64,000 nucleotides of DNA, from NCBI RefSeq assembly GCF_014287355.1, contig NZ_JACOPE010000001.1, forward strand, positions 1,736,001-1,800,000, given 5' to 3'. The stretch is from Ruminococcus hominis. GTDB taxonomy: Bacteria; Bacillota; Clostridia; Lachnospirales; Lachnospiraceae. Made by a program: the position numbers and the translations under genes. The notes under the pieces were generated by a model, which saw nothing but the letters and a program-made list of their open reading frames with translations, searched no databases and was not told the origin of the DNA. Numbering within the stretch: position 1 is the first letter of the stretch; each line of letters opens with the position of its first letter. Shown one piece after another: positions 1 through 10,154 of this stretch.

Positions 1-237
1 TGCTAAAATAAGTATTGTAGCTATCAGAGTCATCACTCCCAATGGCAAAAATGCACATATAAGTGCCAACCCAATTGTACAAATTGAAGTAGAAGCTATT
101 TTCAAGAACCCTATATTTGAATTAATCATCCCAAATACTGCTATTCCCAAAGCGAATTGTAATATTCTGATAATATAAAAAGAATATTTTGCATATAATT
201 TTTGAAATTGTTCTCTCCATACCAAAACTGTACTCAT
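1..237 (-). CDS. Hypothetical membrane protein, 3' part outside window
   Basis: The reading frame starts with ATG at 237 and runs off the left edge after 79 codons without a stop. The peptide begins MSTVLVWREQF and then has two strongly hydrophobic stretches (about residues 20-40 and 50-79), so it is an integral membrane protein. The ATG overlaps the stop of the upstream gene (ATGA), which indicates translational coupling. No family was recognised. Confidence 0.6.
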   Translation of the reverse strand, partial: MSTVLVWREQFQKLYAKYSFYIIRILQFALGIAVFGMINSNIGFLKIASTSICTIGLALICAFLPLGVMTLIATILILA

Positions 238-632
238 GACCTACGCTCCTTTTTTCCATAGTTTTCTAATTTGGACATATCTCTGTAATATCTTTTCACT
301 CGTTGTTTTGCACGATTATGTTTCGATTTATAATAACTACTTGCACATACACCATAAATCACAAGAACTATGATATATCCCACAATAACAAGACCGACTA
401 AAATAAGCATTCTGACAATAGTAAGATTTTCAAAAAGAATATCCATTCCACATACAGCAGCCAAACCAACAATAATTGCATATCCTATCGTTATCCACAA
501 AATCGTAATCAATGTATTTAAACTGATATAGTCTTTTTTATAATAACTGCTGATTTTCTGATCTTGTTTCGCATTTGTCTTTTCATACGAAGCCATACGA
601 ACCATTAATCGTATTCTTTTCTTATCCAGCAT
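234..632 (-). CDS. Small two-helix membrane protein of unknown function
   Basis: A 132-aa protein with a basic N-terminus (MLDKKRIRLMVRMASYEK), two long hydrophobic segments at about residues 40-65 and 72-97, and a very basic C-terminal tail rich in K, R and Y. It overlaps the next small membrane gene by ATGA and lies downstream of comF on the same strand, so the pair may be co-transcribed with comF/recD2. No catalytic motif is visible and I do not recognise a named family. Confidence 0.7.
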   Translation of the reverse strand: MLDKKRIRLMVRMASYEKTNAKQDQKISSYYKKDYISLNTLITILWITIGYAIIVGLAAVCGMDILFENLTIVRMLILVGLVIVGYIIVLVIYGVCASSYYKSKHNRAKQRVKRYYRDMSKLENYGKKERRS

Positions 633-687
633 TTTACACCCTCCGATATAAACTATTCCAAAACATCATTTTAAGTATAGCATATAC

Positions 688-1296
688 TCAGAGTCCTTGT
701 CCAATGCTTATCGTTAAAAAGTAAACTTTTTGAGTTCCGGCCTTTTTCAATACCTTTGCAACCCTATCCATCGTACTTCCGGTTGTATATATATCGTCAA
801 TTAATAGTACTTTATTTTTTACTTCCCATGTTTTTTTAACCCCAAATGCACCTTTGAGATTTCTACTTCGCTCCATTGGATTTAATATTTTTTGCGGTTT
901 TGTATTGCGAATGCGAAATACAGCATTTTCATTTACTGGAATTCCTGATAAAATGCTGAGTTCTTTTGCAATCAATAAGGCTTGGTTAAATCCTCTTTTT
1001 CTTTGTTTTGCTTTATATAGTGGAATTGGGATTATTTCTTCAATTTCATTTCTATATATCCATTCCTCGTATCTTTTCATCATCTCTTCTGCAAAGACAC
1101 TTGCATAATATCTCTTATTATGAAATTTAAATTGATAAATTCCTCTTGAAACAGGTTGTTTCTGAATCCACAATCCTCTTCCCTGGTCAAATATATGCTT
1201 TTGTTTTGCACAATCTTGACAATATTCTTGCTCCATTGTTTCAACAGGCTTGCCACATTTCATGCATCTTGGTTCTTTAATATAGTGGATTTTCAT
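688..1296 (-). CDS. comF: ComF family phosphoribosyltransferase-like protein
   Basis: ComF-family proteins (amidophosphoribosyltransferase fold) are associated with DNA uptake or DNA metabolism; the biochemical role is not settled. Seen here: a Cys-rich N-terminus (CMKCGKPV...CQDC), then the PRTase region with KQRKRGFNQA and the signature VLLIDDIYTTGST near the C-terminus. The coordinates use the first ATG. However, the same frame stays open upstream and encodes the other half of the expected zinc finger (RCPFCG...CDLCK) with no ATG, GTG or TTG before a stop. The native protein therefore probably starts about 25-29 codons earlier, at CTG 1371 or ATT 1383, touching the recD2 stop. The gene lies directly downstream of recD2. 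Confidence 0.88.
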   Translation of the reverse strand: MKIHYIKEPRCMKCGKPVETMEQEYCQDCAKQKHIFDQGRGLWIQKQPVSRGIYQFKFHNKRYYASVFAEEMMKRYEEWIYRNEIEEIIPIPLYKAKQRKRGFNQALLIAKELSILSGIPVNENAVFRIRNTKPQKILNPMERSRNLKGAFGVKKTWEVKNKVLLIDDIYTTGSTMDRVAKVLKKAGTQKVYFLTISIGQGL

Positions 1297-1376
1297 TTTA
1301 CAAAGATCACAAATTTTTTGATTGGTAATATTACCACAGAAAGGACATCTAGGCGGATAGACGATATCCAGAAATT

Positions 1377-3587
1377 TTAAAATTCCTGGATATGCTCTGC
1401 CAGACTTGTATAGCGATTCTGCTCGCTTTTGTTTTGTATCATATATTGAAATACGTCTTCACTCCCAACAATCGTCAAACATTTTTTTGCTCTGGTTACT
1501 GCAGTGTATAATAGATTTCGATTATATAGCAATTTTGGTCCTTGCAATAATGGGATAATTACTGCCGGATATTCACTTCCTTGTGATTTATGAACTGTGA
1601 TTGCATATGCAAGTTCTAATTCTTCTGTTAACTCAAATGGATAATTTATCCTTCGATGTTCATCATATTCAACTTCCACTGTTCTGTTAAAAGTGTTGAT
1701 TTCTGTTACAATTCCCATATCTCCATTAAATACGCCTTGCCCTTTATCAACTGCAATTCCATATTTTGTTCGTACTTCCCATTCTAGTTGGTAATTGTTC
1801 TTTATCTGCATCACCTTGTCTCCCACACGGAAAATACGTCCATTAATCTCTTCTTCTGCTTTCCCCGGCTCAGATGGATTTAAATATTTCTGCAAAATAA
1901 TATTCAATCTTTCAACCCCAAGAAGTCCTTTTCTGGTTGGTGTCATTACCTGTATATCATTTTGTGATGCATTCACATATTTGGGTAATTTTTTCTGAAT
2001 CAATGTCAAGATTACACGGATTATCGTATCTGCGTCCTGGCGTTTCAAAAAGAAGAAATCGCGACTTTTATTATCAAGAACAACTGGCTGTCCTGCGTTT
2101 ATTTTATGTGCATTAACTACAATATCACTTTCTCCGGCCTGGCGGAAAATTTTAGTCAATGTAACTACACGAAAGCGTTCAGATAAAATAATATCTTTTA
2201 GCACACTTCCTGCTCCAACCGATGGCAACTGATTCACATCTCCCACTAATACCAAACGCGTTCCCACAACAATTGCTGATAGCAACGCATTCATCAATGG
2301 TAAATCTACCATTGACATCTCATCAATGATAATCACATCCGCCTCTAAAGGATTCTCACGATTTCTCATAAAGCCATTAATATTACCTTCTTCTTCCGGA
2401 TTTCCGCTCACCTCTAACAAGCGATGAATCGTTTGTGCCTCATATCCAGTTGCTTCTGTCATACGTTTTGCCGCACGACCTGTTGGAGCCGCAAGTAAAA
2501 TCTGCATGCCTTCACTTTCAAAAAACTGTATCATGGTATTGATTGTAGTTGTCTTTCCAGTTCCAGGACCACCTGTTAATACAATCAGACCATGCTTGAT
2601 TGATTCAATCACTGCTTGATGCTGCATTGTATCTAATACAAGATTCTCTCGTTCTTCCACCTTCTTAAGTCTTTTTTCTATCATACTTTCCGGCATAGGA
2701 CAGTCAATTGCTAACTCATTCAGCATCCTTGCAACATTTAATTCCAAATAGTAATAATGTGCCGGGTAAACTCTGATCTCGCCATTTTTTTCTTTCATGA
2801 CAGTCTTATGTTCTATACATAAATCCATAATATATTTCTCAATACTGTCGATTTCAATTCCAAGAATTTGAATTGCTTTTCTTGTCAATACTTCTTTCGG
2901 CAGATAAATATGTCCTTCGGCTGTTGCTTGCTGCAAAACATAATAAAGACCGCTTCTTATACGAAAATCTGAATTTGCCGAAATACCTACTCTTGTTGCG
3001 ATTTCGTCTGCAGTTTTAAATCCTACTCCTTCAATATTGTCTGCTAATTGATATGGGTTTTCTTCCAAAACCTGGTAGAGTTTTGTCCCATAAAATTTAA
3101 ATATCTTCACCGCAAGCGTAGTAGAAATCCCATATTTTTGCAAATATATCATTGCTTTTCGCATATCTTTCTTTTCTTCTACTTGTATTGCAATTTCTCG
3201 TGCTTTACGCTCACTGATTCCTTTGATTTCGGCCAATCGCTCCGGTTCTTCCTCTATAATCCGAAATGTATCCTCTTTAAATTTTCGAACAATCCTGCCT
3301 GCCAGTGCAACCCCCAGACCTTTTATTGCTCCTGAACCAAGATATCTTTCGATTGACATCAAATCCTCTGGTTCTTTTACTTTATAACTGCTGACCTTCA
3401 ATTGTGTGCCATACACATTATGCGTCACAAACTCACCTTCAATTTCCAGCAGCTCGCCTTCATTAATAAAGTTAAAAGTGCCAACGCATGTCACTTCTCC
3501 ATCTGTTCCTTCTAAATTAAATACCGTATATCCATTTTCATTATTGCGAAATACAATATGCTCCACATACCCGGTTACTATTTCCAT
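1377..3587 (-). CDS. recD2: RecD2-type ATP-dependent DNA helicase
   Basis: SF1B 5'-3' DNA helicase of the RecD2/YrrC family, which acts in DNA repair without RecBC. The N-terminal OB-like domain (MEIVTGYVEHIVFRN) is followed by helix-hairpin-helix segments. The helicase core has Walker A GGPGTGKTT near residue 338, motif II IIIDEMSMVD near 417, GDVNQLPSVGAG, and the C-terminal VHKSQGSEYP and YTAVTRAKK motifs. The ATG at 3641 would overlap mreB and add 18 atypical residues. I chose the ATG at 3587 (736 aa, normal family length), 19 bases after the mreB stop. comF follows directly. Confidence 0.93.
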   Translation of the reverse strand: MEIVTGYVEHIVFRNNENGYTVFNLEGTDGEVTCVGTFNFINEGELLEIEGEFVTHNVYGTQLKVSSYKVKEPEDLMSIERYLGSGAIKGLGVALAGRIVRKFKEDTFRIIEEEPERLAEIKGISERKAREIAIQVEEKKDMRKAMIYLQKYGISTTLAVKIFKFYGTKLYQVLEENPYQLADNIEGVGFKTADEIATRVGISANSDFRIRSGLYYVLQQATAEGHIYLPKEVLTRKAIQILGIEIDSIEKYIMDLCIEHKTVMKEKNGEIRVYPAHYYYLELNVARMLNELAIDCPMPESMIEKRLKKVEERENLVLDTMQHQAVIESIKHGLIVLTGGPGTGKTTTINTMIQFFESEGMQILLAAPTGRAAKRMTEATGYEAQTIHRLLEVSGNPEEEGNINGFMRNRENPLEADVIIIDEMSMVDLPLMNALLSAIVVGTRLVLVGDVNQLPSVGAGSVLKDIILSERFRVVTLTKIFRQAGESDIVVNAHKINAGQPVVLDNKSRDFFFLKRQDADTIIRVILTLIQKKLPKYVNASQNDIQVMTPTRKGLLGVERLNIILQKYLNPSEPGKAEEEINGRIFRVGDKVMQIKNNYQLEWEVRTKYGIAVDKGQGVFNGDMGIVTEINTFNRTVEVEYDEHRRINYPFELTEELELAYAITVHKSQGSEYPAVIIPLLQGPKLLYNRNLLYTAVTRAKKCLTIVGSEDVFQYMIQNKSEQNRYTSLAEHIQEF

Positions 3588-3606
3588 TTCTTTCGTTACT
3601 CTCTTC

Positions 3607-4596
3607 TTATAATTCTCTGCTTCCACCAATATATTCAGCATACTGACCCGTTCCTACCGCAACTACCTTCAACGGATCTTCAGCTGTTATTGTATGAATC
3701 CCTGTTTTTTCTTCAATCAACTCTTCCAATCCTCTTAACATAGAGCCACCTCCGGTAAGAAGTATCCCTCTGTCCAGAACATCTGCGGATAGTTCCGGTG
3801 GCGTCTGTTCCAATACAGAAATAACAGCTTCTACAATCTGACCGCTTATCTCTTTTAAGGCTTCTTCTGTTTCGGAAGATGTTACTAAAACTGTTTTTGG
3901 CAATCCCGTCACTAGATTTCTTCCCTTTACTTCCAATTTTTCAATTTCTGCCAGAGGATACGTTGTACCAATTTTGATTTTTATTTCTTCTGCTGTACGA
4001 TCTCCTATCAGTAAATTATGCTTTTTCCTCATATAACGCACAATAGCTTCATCAAAATCATCCCCTGCAATTTTTATAGAAGTATTAACTACAGTTCCAC
4101 CTAAAGAAATAACAGCAATATCAGATGTTCCGCCTCCGACATCAACAATCATATTTCCACATGCCTTGGAAATATCAATTCCTGCTCCAATCGCTGCTGC
4201 GACTGGTTCTTCTATCAAGTGAACTTCTCTTGCTCCGGCTGCAAATGTAGCTTCTTCCACTGCTTTCTTCTCTACTTCAGTAACTCCACTTGGAACACAT
4301 ATACAAATTCGTGGCTTTTTAAAAGTTCTTCGTCCTAGTGCTTTTAATATAAAATATTTAATCATCTTTTCTGTTATTGTATAATCAGAAATCACACCAT
4401 GCCGAAGCGGACGAACAGCTATAATATTCCCCGGTGTACGGCCAAGCATCAATCTTGCTTCTTCTCCAATTGCTTTTACTTCATTTGTCTCTCTGTCATA
4501 GGCTACAACAGAAGGTTCTTTTAATACAACCCCTTTTCCTTTTACATAAACCAGAACACTTGCTGTTCCTAAATCAATTCCAATATCTACAGCCAT
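3607..4596 (-). CDS. mreB: MreB/Mbl-type rod-shape actin homologue
   Basis: Bacterial actin that polymerises under the membrane and guides the cell-wall elongation machinery. The 329-aa sequence has the actin-fold phosphate loops (GIDLGTASVLVYVKGKG at the N-terminus and VDVGGGTSDIAVIS around residue 155), the adenosine-binding LLTGGGSMLRG near 285, and the family motif RTPGNIIAVRPLRHGVI. A GGGAG ribosome site precedes ATG 4596. It is not next to mreC/mreD, so this could be MreB, Mbl or MreBH; sequence alone does not decide. It is transcribed toward recD2. Confidence 0.92.
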   Translation of the reverse strand: MAVDIGIDLGTASVLVYVKGKGVVLKEPSVVAYDRETNEVKAIGEEARLMLGRTPGNIIAVRPLRHGVISDYTITEKMIKYFILKALGRRTFKKPRICICVPSGVTEVEKKAVEEATFAAGAREVHLIEEPVAAAIGAGIDISKACGNMIVDVGGGTSDIAVISLGGTVVNTSIKIAGDDFDEAIVRYMRKKHNLLIGDRTAEEIKIKIGTTYPLAEIEKLEVKGRNLVTGLPKTVLVTSSETEEALKEISGQIVEAVISVLEQTPPELSADVLDRGILLTGGGSMLRGLEELIEEKTGIHTITAEDPLKVVAVGTGQYAEYIGGSREL

Positions 4597-4684
4597 GCAA
4601 TAACTCCCTTTCGAACATTTATTATTTATATTCTTTCGTATCTTTCTATAATAACGTAATTAGCTGTAGAAGAACAGCTCTTTC

Positions 4685-7534
4685 TTATTTATTTTTCTTA
4701 AGTATTGCATCTATATATTTTCCTGTGTATGATTTCTCATTCAATGCTATTTCTTCCGGAGTTCCACAGGCAACTACTGTACCACCTTTATCTCCACCTT
4801 CCGGTCCGATATCAATAATATAATCTGCTGTTTTAATCACATCTAAATTATGTTCTATAACAATAACTGTATTCCCTTCCGCAGTCAATCTCTGTAATAT
4901 TTCTGTTAATTTATGAACATCTGCAAAATGAAGCCCTGTCGTTGGTTCATCCAAAATGTATACTGTCTTTCCAGTACTTCTCTTACTTAGTTCCGTTGCA
5001 AGCTTAATTCTCTGTGCTTCTCCTCCGGATAATTCCGTAGAAGGCTGTCCTAATCTGATATAAGACAGACCAACATCGTTCAAAGTTTCCATTTTCCTAC
5101 GGATACTAGGAATATTTTCAAAAAATGTTACTGCTTCTTCTACTGTCATATTTAACACATCATAAATATTTTTTCCTTTATATTTCACATCCAACGTCTC
5201 TCTATTGTAACGCTTTCCTCCGCATACTTCACATGGAACATATACATCCGGCAGAAAATGCATTTCAATCTTTAAGATTCCATCTCCGGAACAAGCTTCA
5301 CATCGGCCTCCTTTTACATTGAAACTAAATCGACCTTTTTTATATCCTCTTGCTTTTGCATCCGGGGTGGCCGCAAACAAATCCCGGATCAAATCAAATA
5401 CTCCGGTATAAGTTGCAGGATTAGAACGCGGCGTTCTTCCAATTGGAGACTGATCAATGTTAATTACTTTATCAACCTGCTCCAATCCTTCAATTCTTTT
5501 GTGTTTTCCTGGAATTGTTCTCGCACGATTGAGTTCTTTTGCAAGTTTTTTATACAAAATTTCATTTACAAGAGAACTTTTGCCCGATCCAGATACTCCG
5601 GTTACACATGTCATAACTCCTAATGGAAATTTGACATCAATATTTTTTAAATTATTTTCCTGTGCACCAATAACCTTCAAATATCCTGTTGGCTTTCTTC
5701 TTTCTGTTGGAACAGGGATTCTCTTTCTCCCACTCAGATAATCTCCCGTGATAGAATTTTTACATTTCATTAATTCTTTCGCCGTCCCTATTGCAACAAC
5801 CTGACCGCCATGTTCCCCTGCTCCTGGTCCGATATCCACAATACAATCTGCTGCAAGCATTGTATCCTCATCATGTTCTACAACAATAAGAGAATTACCC
5901 AGATCACGCAATCGTTTTAACGTTGCCAGCAATTTATCATTATCTCTTTGATGCAGACCGATACTTGGTTCATCCAAAATATATGCAACTCCTACAAGGC
6001 CCGAGCCAATTTGAGTTGCAAGACGGATTCTCTGTGCCTCACCTCCTGAAAGTGTTCCTGTTGCTCTTGACAATGTTAAATACTCTAATCCGACATCCAT
6101 TAAAAATTGTATGCGAGCTTTGATTTCTTTTAATATTTGATCCCCGATTATATGTTGTGTCTTGCTTAAGACTAAATTATTCAAAAATTCCTGCAGACAA
6201 TCAATAGATAACGATGTTACTTCTGCAATATTTTTATCGCCTACAGTTACTGCCAATGCACTTTTTTTCAAACGTTGCCCTTTACATTCTGAACACGGAG
6301 TAATATTCATAAATGTTTCATATTCTGCTTTACTGTTTTCAGAATGTGTTTCACGGTATCTTCTCTCAACACTCTTTATTAAACCTTCAAATGCAACATC
6401 ATAAATTCCCTCTCCTCGCTGACCTTTATAGTATACTTTTATAGTTTTTCCATTGGTGCCGTAGATTAGAATATCATGAATCTTCTTTGGATATTTGTCG
6501 AATGGTGTATCTAAATCAAAATCATATTCTTTACATAATGCGACAAGAATTGCATTCGTAAAACTATTCTTATCTGCGCATGACTGCCATCCCATTACTG
6601 TAATCGCCCCTTCATTAATACTAAGTGAAGGGTCAGGAATCATCAATTCTTCCGAAAACTCCATCTTATATCCAAGTCCAAAGCAAGCCGGACATGCCCC
6701 AAATGGATTATTAAAAGAAAAACTTCTTGGCTCGATTTCTTCTATACTTATCCCACAATCCGGACACGAAAAACTCTGACTAAAATTCATTGTTTCACCG
6801 TCAATGATATCTACAACCAATAAACCTTCTGCCAAGTTTAACACATTTTCAATCGAATCTGTCAGCCGCTTTTCAATACCCGGTTTTACAACAAGACGGT
6901 CTACTATAATTTCAATATTGTGTTTTATATTTTTATCTAAGACTATATCTTCTGATAATTCATACATATTACCATCAACACGGACACGGACATATCCGCT
7001 TTTTTTTGCACGTTCAAATAATTTTGTATGTGTCCCTTTACGTCCTCTTACAACCGGTGCTAATAACTGAATTTTCGTTTTCTCTGGCAACGCCATAATC
7101 TGATCTGCCATCTCGTCTACTGACTGCTTTTTTATTTCCTTCCCACATTTTGGACAATGTGGAATCCCGATTCTTGCATACAAAAGTCGAAAATAATCAT
7201 AAATTTCTGTCACTGTTCCAACTGTAGAACGTGGATTATGGTTTGTAGATTTCTGATCAATTGAAATAGCAGGGGATAAGCCTTCTATACTTTCTACATC
7301 CGGTTTTTCCATCTGTCCTAAGAACTGACGTGCGTAAGATGACAAAGACTCCATGTATCTACGTTGTCCCTCTGCATAAATCGTATCAAATGCAAGAGAA
7401 GATTTACCCGATCCACTCAAACCAGTCAATACAACAAGCTCATTTCTCGGAATATCTACATCAATATTTTTTAAATTATTCTCATTTGCGCCTCGAATTT
7501 TAATATACTGTCTGGCGTCCATCTTTTTACCCAT
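4685..7534 (-). CDS. uvrA: Excinuclease ABC subunit A
   Basis: DNA damage-recognition ATPase of nucleotide excision repair, which loads UvrB. Two ABC modules are visible: Walker [10 protein letters not shown] near residue 35 and GVSGSGKSS near 643, with signatures [12 protein letters not shown] and [12 protein letters not shown] and Walker B ILDEPS and ILDEPT. Zinc-binding Cys clusters occur in both halves (CPKCGKE, CPDCG...[14 protein letters not shown]...CEVCGG). An upstream ATG at 7561 overlaps uvrB, but AGGAGA lies 6 bases before ATG 7534, which gives the usual start [15 protein letters not shown] and 949 aa. It forms an operon with uvrB (19-base gap). Confidence 0.97.
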   Translation of the reverse strand: MGKKMDARQYIKIRGANENNLKNIDVDIPRNELVVLTGLSGSGKSSLAFDTIYAEGQRRYMESLSSYARQFLGQMEKPDVESIEGLSPAISIDQKSTNHNPRSTVGTVTEIYDYFRLLYARIGIPHCPKCGKEIKKQSVDEMADQIMALPEKTKIQLLAPVVRGRKGTHTKLFERAKKSGYVRVRVDGNMYELSEDIVLDKNIKHNIEIIVDRLVVKPGIEKRLTDSIENVLNLAEGLLVVDIIDGETMNFSQSFSCPDCGISIEEIEPRSFSFNNPFGACPACFGLGYKMEFSEELMIPDPSLSINEGAITVMGWQSCADKNSFTNAILVALCKEYDFDLDTPFDKYPKKIHDILIYGTNGKTIKVYYKGQRGEGIYDVAFEGLIKSVERRYRETHSENSKAEYETFMNITPCSECKGQRLKKSALAVTVGDKNIAEVTSLSIDCLQEFLNNLVLSKTQHIIGDQILKEIKARIQFLMDVGLEYLTLSRATGTLSGGEAQRIRLATQIGSGLVGVAYILDEPSIGLHQRDNDKLLATLKRLRDLGNSLIVVEHDEDTMLAADCIVDIGPGAGEHGGQVVAIGTAKELMKCKNSITGDYLSGRKRIPVPTERRKPTGYLKVIGAQENNLKNIDVKFPLGVMTCVTGVSGSGKSSLVNEILYKKLAKELNRARTIPGKHKRIEGLEQVDKVINIDQSPIGRTPRSNPATYTGVFDLIRDLFAATPDAKARGYKKGRFSFNVKGGRCEACSGDGILKIEMHFLPDVYVPCEVCGGKRYNRETLDVKYKGKNIYDVLNMTVEEAVTFFENIPSIRRKMETLNDVGLSYIRLGQPSTELSGGEAQRIKLATELSKRSTGKTVYILDEPTTGLHFADVHKLTEILQRLTAEGNTVIVIEHNLDVIKTADYIIDIGPEGGDKGGTVVACGTPEEIALNEKSYTGKYIDAILKKNK

Positions 7535-7553
7535 ATTCTGTCTCCTACCATCA

Positions 7554-9542
7554 TTAATCATCTATCTCATTGAATGCTTTTTTTAACTCTATAAGTTTAT
7601 CTCGCAACTCTGCTGCAAGTTCAAAATTCAATTCTGCTGCTGCTTTTTTCATCTTCTTTGTAATACTTCCGATTAATTTCTCCAGTTCCTCTTTGCTCAT
7701 AGATTCTGGATCTTTCTCCATCTGTAATTCCGAAGTATCCACTTTCTTAGAAATGCTGATCAAATCTCGAACTGCTTTTTTAATTGTCTGAGGTGTGATT
7801 CCATTTTCCTCATTATATTTCATCTGAATTTCTCGACGTCTTTTTGTTTCTTCTATTGCCATTCTCATAGAATCGGTCACCGTATCAGCATACATAATAA
7901 CATGACCTTCTGCATTTCTCGCCGCACGTCCTATCGTCTGTATCAACGAAGTCTCTGATCTCAAAAAGCCTTCCTTATCTGCATCTAAAATTGCAACAAG
8001 TGTAATCTCCGGAATATCTAATCCTTCTCTCAGCAAATTAATCCCGACCAGTACGTCAAAAACATCCATACGCATATCACGTATAATCTCTGTTCGTTCT
8101 AATGTATCAATATCGGAATGTAAATATTTTACACGTACACCGACTTCTCTTAAATAGTCTGTTAAGTCTTCTGCCATTCTTTTCGTCAATGTTGTGATTA
8201 ATATTTTGTTCTTTTTCGCAACTTCTTTGTTAATCTCACCTAGCAAATCATCTATCTGTCCCTCAACCGGCCGCACTTCAACCTCAGGATCAAGAAGACC
8301 TGTTGGACGGATCACCTGCTGAGCACGCAATAATTCATGTTCTTCCTCATACACGCCAGGCGTAGCTGAGACAAACAACACTTGATTCACCTTGCTTTCA
8401 AACTCCTCAAAATTGAGAGGTCTGTTATCTTTAGCAGAAGGCAGACGGAATCCATAATCAACCAACGTTGTCTTTCTTGACTGATCTCCATGATACATCC
8501 CCGCTATTTGTGGAACTGTCTTATGTGATTCGTCAATCATCATAATAAAATCATCCGGGAAATAATCAATCAATGTATATGGAGGTTGTCCCGGTTGCAA
8601 TCCGGATAAATGTCTGGAATAATTTTCAATACCGGAACAAAAACCTGTTTCTTTTAACATTTCAACATCAAAATTTGTACGCTCTGCTATACGCTGTGCC
8701 TCCAATAATTTATCTTGGCGTTTGAATTCCTTCACACGTTCTTCCAATTCATCTTCAATCGCACCTACAGCACGTTTTATGTTTTCCTTATCAACAACAT
8801 AATGTGAAGCCGGGAAAATTGCAGCATGTTTTAATTCGCCCTTAATTTCACCGGTTAAAACATCAACTTCAACAATTCTATCAATTTCATCTCCAAAAAA
8901 TTCCACTCTGATAGCAGTGCTTTCAGCATTAGCCGGTATCACTTCCACAACATCTCCTCTGACACGAAATGTACCTCTATGAAAATCCATATCATTACGA
9001 TTGTACTGAATTTCTATTAATTTTGAAATCAATTCATCTCTGTCCTTCTCCATGCCCGGACGCAATGAAATAACCATATTCTGATAATCTAATGGACTAC
9101 CAAGACCATAAATACAAGAAACACTGGCTACTATAATAACATCTCTTCGTTCTGTCAGTGCCATTGTTGCGGATAAACGCAATTTATCTATCTCATCATT
9201 AATTGCTGAATCTTTAGCAATATAAGTATCTGAAGACGGAACATAAGCTTCTGGTTGATAGTAGTCATAATAAGAGACAAAATATTCCACTGCGTTATCC
9301 GGAAAGAACTCTTTAAATTCCCCATATAACTGCGCTGCCAGTGTCTTATTGTGTGCTATGATCAGCGTTGGTTTATTCAATTGTTGGATGACATTCGCCA
9401 TCGTAAATGTCTTACCAGATCCGGTGACGCCAAGCAATGTCTGACACTGATTGCCTTCTTTAAAACCTTCGACTAGTTCTTTGATTGCCTGTGGCTGGTC
9501 TCCTGTTGGTTTATATTCTGATACTAATTCAAAATGATCCAT
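7554..9542 (-). CDS. uvrB: Excinuclease ABC subunit B
   Basis: Damage-verification helicase-like subunit of nucleotide excision repair that receives DNA from UvrA and recruits UvrC. Seen: Walker [10 protein letters not shown] near residue 42, the beta-hairpin [16 protein letters not shown] near 92, DEXH-box MIDESH, motif [11 protein letters not shown], and the C-terminal UVR coiled coil that contacts UvrC. Length (662 aa) is typical. The RBS AGGAGA is 6 bases before ATG. It is the first gene of the uvrBA pair. Confidence 0.97.
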   Translation of the reverse strand: MDHFELVSEYKPTGDQPQAIKELVEGFKEGNQCQTLLGVTGSGKTFTMANVIQQLNKPTLIIAHNKTLAAQLYGEFKEFFPDNAVEYFVSYYDYYQPEAYVPSSDTYIAKDSAINDEIDKLRLSATMALTERRDVIIVASVSCIYGLGSPLDYQNMVISLRPGMEKDRDELISKLIEIQYNRNDMDFHRGTFRVRGDVVEVIPANAESTAIRVEFFGDEIDRIVEVDVLTGEIKGELKHAAIFPASHYVVDKENIKRAVGAIEDELEERVKEFKRQDKLLEAQRIAERTNFDVEMLKETGFCSGIENYSRHLSGLQPGQPPYTLIDYFPDDFIMMIDESHKTVPQIAGMYHGDQSRKTTLVDYGFRLPSAKDNRPLNFEEFESKVNQVLFVSATPGVYEEEHELLRAQQVIRPTGLLDPEVEVRPVEGQIDDLLGEINKEVAKKNKILITTLTKRMAEDLTDYLREVGVRVKYLHSDIDTLERTEIIRDMRMDVFDVLVGINLLREGLDIPEITLVAILDADKEGFLRSETSLIQTIGRAARNAEGHVIMYADTVTDSMRMAIEETKRRREIQMKYNEENGITPQTIKKAVRDLISISKKVDTSELQMEKDPESMSKEELEKLIGSITKKMKKAAAELNFELAAELRDKLIELKKAFNEIDD

Positions 9543-9634
9543 ATGATTTCTCCTGATTGAATCTAATTTATTTTGGAATGTAGTAATATTATTTCTAGTA
9601 TTGTTACTTGTCTAGTATATCATTCAATATAAAA

Positions 9635-9672
9635 AAAGTACAGAACAAAACCGAATGTTTGTTCTGTACTTT
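9635..9672 (-). terminator. Perfect 15-bp hairpin, terminator-like on minus strand
   Basis: Arms 9635-9649 and 9658-9672 pair perfectly around an 8-base loop. Read on the minus strand the stem is followed by seven T residues, so it is a rho-independent terminator pointing toward uvrB. No minus-strand gene lies immediately upstream, so it may insulate uvrBA from antisense transcription of the blaI side. Confidence 0.6.
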
Positions 9673-9700
9673 TGTATTTGTGTTGCTGTTCACTCTCGCG

Positions 9701-9730
9701 TTGACAGAATAACCTTTTAAGATATATAAT
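9701..9730 (+). promoter_or_regulatory. Strong sigma-A promoter of blaI-blaR1
   Basis: A perfect -35 TTGACA (9701-9706) and a perfect -10 TATAAT (9725-9730) are separated by 18 bases, directly before the BlaI-type operator and blaI. Confidence 0.82.
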
Positions 9731-9734
9731 ATTT

Positions 9735-9754
9735 TTATTACATTTGTAAGATTT
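9735..9754 (+). promoter_or_regulatory. BlaI/MecI-type operator (autoregulatory)
   Basis: The dyad TTACATTTGTAA (9738-9749) followed by GATTT matches the known BlaI/MecI operator pattern TTACA-N2-TGTAA. It lies between the -10 box and the GGAGGA ribosome site of blaI, where bound BlaI would block early transcription. The same dyad occurs in the promoter of the decayed PBP gene at 14909-14920. Confidence 0.85.
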
Positions 9755-9767
9755 GGAGGAATATCAC

Positions 9768-10136
9768 ATGAGCAATCTGCCTCAAATTTCAGAAGCTGAA
9801 TTTGAAGTTATGAAAATCGTTTGGAAATACGCACCAATCAGCACCAATGAAATTACTGAAAAATTAACACAAATTTCCAGTTGGAGTCCTAAAACAATTC
9901 AGACATTGATTAAACGTCTCGTTTCTAAAAAAGCACTAACCTATGAAAAACAAAGCCGGGTTTTTGTCTATACTCCATTGGTCAAGGAAGACGAATATAT
10001 TCGGCAGGAAAGTAATTCTTTTTTAAAGCGTTATTATAATGGTAATATCACTTCTATGCTTGCCTCTTACATTGAGGATGATAAATTGTCTGAAGAAGAC
10101 ATTGCCAGCTTACGGAATCTTCTTTCCAATCATTAA
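9768..10136 (+). CDS. blaI: BlaI/MecI family transcriptional repressor
   Basis: Winged-helix repressor of beta-lactam resistance genes, cleaved or inactivated when BlaR1 senses a beta-lactam. The 122-aa protein begins MSNLPQISEAEFEVMKIVW and has the family helix-turn-helix WSPKTIQTLIKRLVSKK near residues 43-60 and an acidic C-terminal dimerisation part. ATG 9768 was chosen over the upstream TTG 9753 because GGAGGA (9755-9760) is an ideal ribosome site 7 bases before it. It is coupled to blaR1 18 bases downstream. No intact beta-lactamase lies beside it. Confidence 0.95.
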   Translation: MSNLPQISEAEFEVMKIVWKYAPISTNEITEKLTQISSWSPKTIQTLIKRLVSKKALTYEKQSRVFVYTPLVKEDEYIRQESNSFLKRYYNGNITSMLASYIEDDKLSEEDIASLRNLLSNH

Positions 10137-10154
10137 CCATGGGAGGAGCATATT

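Noticed and set aside
4434..4823. 129-codon open frame on the plus strand over mreB/uvrA
   Set aside because: Lies opposite two conserved genes, has low-complexity Leu/Ser composition and no ribosome site.
9635..9672. Considered as a BlaI operator because of the AGTACA/TGTACT arms
   Set aside because: Arms are 15 bp with an 8-base loop, lack the TTACA-N2-TGTAA spacing and carry a T tract, so it fits a terminator.
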